Below, piece by piece: positions 59,584 to 64,000 of a stretch of 64,000 bases of DNA. The notes beneath the pieces were generated by a model, which saw only the letters and a list, made by a program, of their open reading frames with translations, made no database searches and was not told the origin of the DNA. A program made the translations under genes and the position numbers. This DNA comes from Beduinella massiliensis (GTDB lineage: Bacteria; Bacillota; Clostridia; Christensenellales; Aristaeellaceae). The DNA lies in NCBI RefSeq assembly GCF_900199405.1, contig NZ_LT963430.1, positions 310,001-374,000 on the forward strand, in the 5' to 3' direction. Numbering within the stretch: the first letter of the stretch is position 1; each line of letters opens with the position of its first letter.

Positions 59584-61389
59584 TCACGCCGGGGGCTCTG
59601 GGGCGGAGGCGACTAGGGATAGCGTCGGCCCTTCGGCGCCGGAGGACACGCGGTACAGGCTGTTTTCCCGCATTTCGCCTTCGAAGAGGGCACAGAGCTG
59701 CGCGCCTTCCAGGTCGAACGTCACGGCAAAGTCAAACCCCGCAAGCTCTTCGCGGATGACGGCGGCGTCTCGCGTCCATGCGGCCATCCAGTCCTCCCCG
59801 ACGACGCGTACGTCGTAGTCGGGGGCGAGCTCATAGCGCAGGGCAATCGCGTTGCCCCCGCCGACGCACAGCACGCGATCCCCCGGCGCGGCGCTTGCTC
59901 GTACCAGCGAGGCCAGCTCGCCGGGCATATAGCGCTGCCAGTGCATGGGGGTGACGTTCGTGCGCGCGACGAGCGTTTCGTAGAGCAGGCGCGTGTTGCC
60001 GAAGACCGCCAGCAGGCAAAGGCAGCAGGCCAAGACGGCGCGGGGGGCCCTGCGCCCCGCCTGCGCGGCGCGCAGACAGAGCGCGCCGCCGGGCAGCGCC
60101 GTCATCAGCAGCGCGAGGGTCACGTAGCGCTCGAATTCGCTGAGCTTTTCGGCCTCGTAGGATTTGAAGATCAGCAGGTAGGAGAAGGCGATGAACGCGA
60201 GGTAGCCCGCCGTAAGCCCCCACAGCGCGCCCATCGCCCGGCGGGCGCGCGGCCTGTCTCCTGCGGGCAGGGCAGATACACCCAGGACGCAGAGCCCGCC
60301 GCTTGCGAGCAGCAGCGGCGCGGGCGGAACGGGCATGGCGTAGGTGCCGAAGATGCCCGCCTGGGTAAAGGAATGGGTGAAGAGCGCCCGAAGGAAGCGC
60401 AGCGGCGCGCCGGCGTTCGCGGCGGGTAGGGTGCCTGACAGCAGGGCGGAGAGGTTTTGCGCGATACCGGTGGAAAAGGCGCTGCCCACGCCCGTGGCCG
60501 CGCAGTAGAGCGCCCACGAGCCAAAGGCCAGCAGCAGCGTCAGCAGGCAGGGAAGCAGGCGTTCGCGGCGCGCTGCGAGCAGCGCGAGCAGGTAAAACGC
60601 GCCGAAGAGGAGGCCTGTGTTCTTGCAAAGCACGAGGAAGGCGAGCAGCACGCAGTCGCGCGGCGCGCAGGGGCGCTCACCCGGGCAGGCGAGCTCATAA
60701 AAGAGCAGCCCCGTCAGAAGGCCGATGGCGGGCTCTGAGAAGAGCCGCAGCGTCCACATCGGGAAGACCGCGTTCAGCAAGAGCAGGGGCAGAAGAAGCG
60801 AGGCTACGGCACGCAGGGGCTGCCGCCAGCGCGCGCCCTCGGCAAAGGGCAGGAGGAAGGAGACGAGCAACAGCTGGTAGCCAAAGAGCGCCACGCCCTC
60901 GCGCGCGCCAAGGAAGCGGCAGACGAGCCATTCGACGAGCGCGAGCGCGGGCGGGTAGTCGTACAGCACGTAGGGCGCGGCGGCGGGGTTGCCGAAGAGG
61001 CCGTCCGTCGCGTTCATCAGCTTGACGGCGAGCCCCCAATGGCTGAATTCGTCGAAGGAGATGAACACGCGGTTGACCGCGCCGTAATACAGCAGCGGGC
61101 AGAGCAGCAGGAAGAAGAGAAGGCCCGGCGTCAAAAATGCGCGAAGAGCGCCCCGCACGTCCCGCAGGGCATAGAACGCGGCCCCCGCCCAGCAGGCGAG
61201 GGAGCAGGACGCCAACGCATAAAACCCATAGGAGAGGGGAAGCGCGAGGCCTACGGCGTACAGAAAGAGCGCCTGCGCGCAGATCGCGGGGGCGAGGCTC
61301 TTCGAGGCGCTGATGCTTTGGCGCGCGGCGAGCAGGGCGCTGGGCCCCAGCAGCAGCGCAAGCAGCGCGAGCAGGGAAAGGGCGGTCAT
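59584..61389 (-). CDS. Large polytopic membrane protein, GT-C glycosyltransferase-like
   Basis: Membrane protein of 601 aa with about 12-13 hydrophobic segments followed by a soluble C-terminal domain of about 110 residues. The first extracellular loop has VFISFDEFSHWGLAVKLMNA; an acidic DE pair next to aromatic residues is the usual place of the metal/lipid-phosphate ligand in GT-C glycosyltransferases. Other loops contain LFGNPAAAPYVLYDYPPALA, like the family's PxxY motifs. The soluble tail begins near VTPMHWQRYMPGELASLVRA. The ATG at 61389 has GAGGGG upstream and a divergent promoter beyond. Specific substrate cannot be given. Confidence 0.65.
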   Translation of the reverse strand: MTALSLLALLALLLGPSALLAARQSISASKSLAPAICAQALFLYAVGLALPLSYGFYALASCSLACWAGAAFYALRDVRGALRAFLTPGLLFFLLLCPLLYYGAVNRVFISFDEFSHWGLAVKLMNATDGLFGNPAAAPYVLYDYPPALALVEWLVCRFLGAREGVALFGYQLLLVSFLLPFAEGARWRQPLRAVASLLLPLLLLNAVFPMWTLRLFSEPAIGLLTGLLFYELACPGERPCAPRDCVLLAFLVLCKNTGLLFGAFYLLALLAARRERLLPCLLTLLLAFGSWALYCAATGVGSAFSTGIAQNLSALLSGTLPAANAGAPLRFLRALFTHSFTQAGIFGTYAMPVPPAPLLLASGGLCVLGVSALPAGDRPRARRAMGALWGLTAGYLAFIAFSYLLIFKSYEAEKLSEFERYVTLALLMTALPGGALCLRAAQAGRRAPRAVLACCLCLLAVFGNTRLLYETLVARTNVTPMHWQRYMPGELASLVRASAAPGDRVLCVGGGNAIALRYELAPDYDVRVVGEDWMAAWTRDAAVIREELAGFDFAVTFDLEGAQLCALFEGEMRENSLYRVSSGAEGPTLSLVASAPEPPA

Positions 61390-61423
61390 TGGAACCCCTC
61401 CGTCATGTGGATGTAATGGGGAT

Positions 61424-61452
61424 ATTGTACCATACGCGGCACGTCCCGTCCA
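61424..61452 (-). promoter_or_regulatory. Promoter of the polytopic membrane protein gene
   Basis: On the minus strand, TGGACG (61452-61447), a 17-bp spacer and TACAAT (61429-61424), about 35 bp before the start codon. Confidence 0.6.
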
Positions 61453-61461
61453 ATTTTCGCT

Positions 61462-61489
61462 TTGCGGCGTGAAGCGCGTGTGATACAAT
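61462..61489 (+). promoter_or_regulatory. Promoter of the esterase-tlyA operon
   Basis: TTGCGG (61462-61467), 16-bp spacer, TACAAT (61484-61489). It overlaps no other coding sequence and faces away from the membrane-protein promoter. Confidence 0.6.
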
Positions 61490-61545
61490 AAGAAGAAACG
61501 GCGCGGGCTTTGTACCGGCCGCATGAACGGCGAGGAGGCTTTTCC

Positions 61546-62328
61546 ATGGCATTTTTACAGGTCGCGTTCTTTTCGGATGTGCTGGGCATGTGCATGAACA
61601 TGAACGTCATACTGCCCCAGCGGTCCAGCCGGCAGATCGGCATGGCTTCCCGGGATACGGGCGGCAAGCTGCCCACGCTTTACCTGCTGCACGGGCTTTC
61701 GGACGACCACAGCATCTGGCACAGGCGCACCTCCATCGAGCGCTACGTGGCGGACATGAACCTGGCGGTCGTCATGCCCACGGTGCACCGCGGCTTTTAC
61801 ACCGACCAGAAGGACGGCTACGACTACTTTACCTTCGTCGCGGAGGAGCTGCCCGCGATCTGCGAGCGCTTCTTCCCCCTGTCCGCCCGGCGCGAGGATC
61901 GTTTCGCCGCGGGCCTCTCGATGGGCGGCTACGGCGCGATGAAGCTGGGCCTGCTGCTGCCCGAGCGCTACGCGGCGGTCGCCAGCCTTTCCGGCGCGCT
62001 GGACATGACGGCGGAGCGCCAGGACGATTCGCCGCTTCGCAGCGCGGAGCTCGCGCGCACGTTCGGCACGCCGGAGGAGCTGATCGACTCGGACAACGAC
62101 CTGTTCGCGGCCGCCCAGCGGCTGATCGAATCGGACAGGCCGCGGCCTGAAATCTTCGTCGCCTGCGGCACGGAGGACTTCCTCATCGAAGAGAACCGCG
62201 CCTTTAAAAAGTACTTCGGGGACGAGCTGAACATCCATTACGAGGAGAGCCCGGGCGCGCACACCTGGGAATTCTGGGACGACAAGATTCAAAAGGTGCT
62301 GAAATGGCTGCCTCTGGAGGAGCGATGA
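61546..62328 (+). CDS. Esterase, alpha/beta hydrolase (EstA/FGH-like)
   Basis: Serine esterase of 260 aa. It begins FLQVAFFSDVLGMCMNMNVI. The oxyanion region is LPTLYLLHGLSDDHSIWHRR and the nucleophile elbow is FAAGLSMGGYGAMKLGLL (GxSxGG). Candidate Asp is in VACGTEDFLIEENRAF and His in SPGAHTWEFWDDKIQKV. This is the layout of the tributyrin esterase and S-formylglutathione-hydrolase-like family. Substrate unknown; related enzymes in gut bacteria deacetylate or de-esterify glycans. GAGGAGG precedes ATG 61546. Overlaps tlyA by 4 bp. Confidence 0.9.
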   Translation: MAFLQVAFFSDVLGMCMNMNVILPQRSSRQIGMASRDTGGKLPTLYLLHGLSDDHSIWHRRTSIERYVADMNLAVVMPTVHRGFYTDQKDGYDYFTFVAEELPAICERFFPLSARREDRFAAGLSMGGYGAMKLGLLLPERYAAVASLSGALDMTAERQDDSPLRSAELARTFGTPEELIDSDNDLFAAAQRLIESDRPRPEIFVACGTEDFLIEENRAFKKYFGDELNIHYEESPGAHTWEFWDDKIQKVLKWLPLEER

Positions 62329-63185
62329 AGAAAAAGGGAAAGCGCCTCCCCGCGTGGGAGCGCATGGTGCAAGAGGGGATGGTGGCGGACCGCGCCGAGG
62401 CCGAGCGCTGGATTCTCGCGGGCAAGGTGCACGCGGGCGCGGTGCCGGTGAGGAGCGCGGGCGAATTGGTGGAGCTTTTCAGGCCCCTTACCGTGCAGGG
62501 CCTCTTCGACCGCTACATCTCCAAGGGCGGCTACAAGCTGGAGGGGGCGATCCATGCCTTTTCGATGGATCTCACGGGCCGCGTCGCCATCGACGCGGGC
62601 GCGTGCACCGGCGGCTTTACGGACTGCCTGGTGCAAAGCGGCTGCGCGCGCGTCTACGCGGTGGACGTGGGCTTCGGCCAGCTGCACGGCAGCCTGCGGC
62701 AAAACCCCGCCGTCGTGAACCTGGAGCGCACCAACATTTCGGACGAGAAGCTGCTCTCGCTCGACCCCAGGCCCAATCTGGGCACGGTGGACCTCTCCTA
62801 CCTGTCGCTGCGCAAGGGCATTCCCGCCTTTTCCGCGATTCTGCACGGGGAGGGCGAGCTGCTCTGCCTGGTGAAGCCGCTGTTTGAGATCGACGACCCC
62901 GCCGCCCGGCGGGAAGGGGTCATCGCGCCGGATGCTTACGCGCCGCTACTCGCGGCGCTGTGCGCGGACATCGAGCGGGAGCGCAGCGGTTTCGTCACCG
63001 GGATCACGCATTCGCCCGTCACGGGCAACGGCGGCACGGTCGAGTTCTTCCTGCGCGTGAACCTTTCGTGCGGCGACGCGGCGCTTCGGGGCGCGTCGCT
63101 CGCCGGAGCCATCGACGCGGCGGTCGCCACCGGGCTGTCGCTGGAACGCTTCCGTAAGGGCGAAAAGCCGCCGGAAACCCGCTAA
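62325..63185 (+). CDS. tlyA: TlyA-family rRNA 2'-O-methyltransferase
   Basis: SAM-dependent rRNA methyltransferase (286 aa) of the TlyA family, which methylates cytidines of 16S and 23S rRNA. An N-terminal S4-like RNA-binding region (ERMVQEGMVADRAEAERWIL, AGKVHAGAVPVRS) is followed by the conserved DRYISKGGYKLEGAI and the FtsJ-like fold: RVAIDAGACTGGFTDCLVQS (SAM), VYAVDVGFGQLHGSL, LGTVDLSYLSLRKGI and CLVKPLFEI. ATG 62325 overlaps the esterase stop (ATGA), with GGAGG upstream. Confidence 0.93.
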   Translation: MKKKGKRLPAWERMVQEGMVADRAEAERWILAGKVHAGAVPVRSAGELVELFRPLTVQGLFDRYISKGGYKLEGAIHAFSMDLTGRVAIDAGACTGGFTDCLVQSGCARVYAVDVGFGQLHGSLRQNPAVVNLERTNISDEKLLSLDPRPNLGTVDLSYLSLRKGIPAFSAILHGEGELLCLVKPLFEIDDPAARREGVIAPDAYAPLLAALCADIERERSGFVTGITHSPVTGNGGTVEFFLRVNLSCGDAALRGASLAGAIDAAVATGLSLERFRKGEKPPETR

Positions 63186-63227
63186 TTGTGCACATTGACA
63201 GAAATTTGACGAATTGGTTCCTTTGCC

Positions 63228-63256
63228 TTGAAAGGCGGCGCGGGTTGTGATATGCT
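63228..63256 (+). promoter_or_regulatory. Promoter of the FMN/FAD reductase gene
   Basis: TTGAAA (63228-63233), 17 bp, extended -10 TGATATGCT with hexamer TATGCT (63251-63256). The gene starts 60 bp later. Confidence 0.65.
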
Positions 63257-63315
63257 GTTGCGCAGCGAAGCGGGCCTGTCCCCGTTCGCAAATTCGCAGC
63301 AAGGGAGAAAACAAC

Positions 63316-64000
63316 ATGATGAAGAAGTTGCTTTCCTGTATCCTGACGCTCGCGCTCGTGCTTTGCGGCACGGGGGTGATGGCCGAGGGCTTCACGGCCG
63401 GTACCTATACGGGCACGGCGCAGGGATTCGGCGGCGAGATCGCCGCGACCGTCACCCTGTCGGACAGCGAGATCACCGAAATCAGCATCACCGGAGACGG
63501 CGAGACCGCCGGCATCGGCAGCGAGGCGATCAAGAGCCTGCCGGGCAAGATGCTGGAGGCGCAGAGCCCGAACGTGGAAGCCATGTCGGGCGCGACCGTG
63601 ACCTCCGCCGCCATCGTCGAGGCTGTCACCGCGGCGCTGAAGGAGGCGGGCGTGGATGCCGCCGCCCTCACGCCGAAGGCGCCGGAGACGGGCGATAGGA
63701 CCGAGGAGACGATCGAGGCCGACGTCGTGATCGTGGGCGCAGGCGGCGCGGGCATGTCCGCGGCGATCACCGCCGCGAACGCGGGCAAGACCGTCGTCGT
63801 CGTGGAAAAGGCCGCTATCGCGGGCGGAAACACCACCCGTGCGACGGGCGGCATGAACGCGGCCGAGACCTCCGTGCAGAAGGCCGCGGGCGTGGAGGAC
63901 TCCGTGGAGCTCTTCGTCGAGGACACGATGAAGGGCGGCAAGGAGATCAACGACAAGGCGCTCGTCACCACCCTGGCGGAGAACTCCGCCGCGGCCATCG
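63316..64000 (+). CDS. Secreted FMN/FAD reductase, urocanate/fumarate-reductase-like (3' end outside window)
   Basis: The first 228 codons of an exported flavoprotein. Signal peptide KKLLSCILTLALVLCGTGVM then AEGFTAGTYTG; VMA before E fits a type I site, and the cysteine is not in a lipobox. The FMN-binding domain is recognised by FTAGTYTGTAQGFGGEIAAT and by the SGATVTS motif, where the Thr carries covalently linked FMN in such reductases. Then comes the FAD domain: ADVVIVGAGGAGMSAAITAA and TVVVVEKAAIAGGNTTRATG. The domain order matches urocanate reductase and extracellular flavoreductases that respire organic acids. RBS AAGGGAG. Continues beyond the window. Confidence 0.9.
   Translation, partial: MMKKLLSCILTLALVLCGTGVMAEGFTAGTYTGTAQGFGGEIAATVTLSDSEITEISITGDGETAGIGSEAIKSLPGKMLEAQSPNVEAMSGATVTSAAIVEAVTAALKEAGVDAAALTPKAPETGDRTEETIEADVVIVGAGGAGMSAAITAANAGKTVVVVEKAAIAGGNTTRATGGMNAAETSVQKAAGVEDSVELFVEDTMKGGKEINDKALVTTLAENSAAAI

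Noticed and set aside
1-64000. tRNA, rRNA, CRISPR, transposase or phage genes
   Set aside because: I looked for repeat-spacer patterns, tRNA-like cloverleaf ends and transposase motifs and found none; a covariance-model scan would be needed to exclude small RNAs.

Overview
The window is about 64 kb of GC-rich bacterial chromosome. Genes have good Shine-Dalgarno sites, ATG/GTG/TTG starts, intrinsic terminators and Bacillota-type regulators: YesM/YesN two-component pairs, AraC and IclR proteins, and LplB/YtcP-type sugar permeases. Together these point to a carbohydrate-scavenging, probably gut-associated, high-GC Clostridia-like bacterium. I cannot name a genus. I saw no rRNA, tRNA, CRISPR array, transposase or prophage genes.

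Layout. 1-5.2 kb: the end of an ABC permease, a DUF2000-like protein, then the translational GTPases prfC and typA in tandem and two small proteins, one a ribbon-helix-helix repressor with a striking dyad at its promoter. 6-13.2 kb: an 842-aa protein of unknown function, an oligosaccharide binding protein and two permeases, divergent from an AraC regulator. 13.2-19.1 kb: a tightly overlapping redox operon (old yellow enzyme, SDR, fumarate-reductase-like flavoprotein, Gfo/Idh/MocA) divergent from an AraC regulator. 19.3-29.9 kb: a YesMN pair, a MalEFG-type transporter, a TIM-barrel isomerase-like protein and three Gfo/Idh/MocA oxidoreductases. 29.9-31.7 kb: a small acidic protein and a MATE exporter behind a consensus promoter and a terminator-containing leader RNA (riboswitch candidate). 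31.9-40 kb: another transporter, a membrane-anchored AraC sensor-regulator, a TIM-barrel hydrolase-like protein and an Ldh-family dehydrogenase. 40-44.7 kb: a glyoxylate/tartronate-semialdehyde-like locus (Gcl-like ThDP enzyme, Hyi-like TIM barrel, IclR regulator, hydroxypyruvate-reductase-like enzyme). 44.8-54.1 kb: a second YesMN pair, a fourth transporter, a FAD oxidoreductase and an enolase-superfamily dehydratase. 54.1-63.2 kb: mostly housekeeping or uncharacterised genes (P-loop kinase-like protein, RluA pseudouridine synthase, AlaX editing protein, secreted beta-lactamase-fold lipoprotein, a degenerate response regulator, a polytopic membrane protein, an esterase, TlyA). From 63.3 kb a secreted FMN/FAD reductase runs off the end.

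The logic is repeated: a sensor or regulator controls a high-affinity sugar importer, followed by redox enzymes that oxidise, epimerise or dehydrate the imported (acidic or glycosidic) sugar. None of the four importers has its own ATPase gene, so a shared MsmX-like ATPase elsewhere is likely. All four binding-protein genes are followed by a stem-loop, and none of the four binding proteins has a lipobox. Family calls come from reading the translations; no database search was possible.
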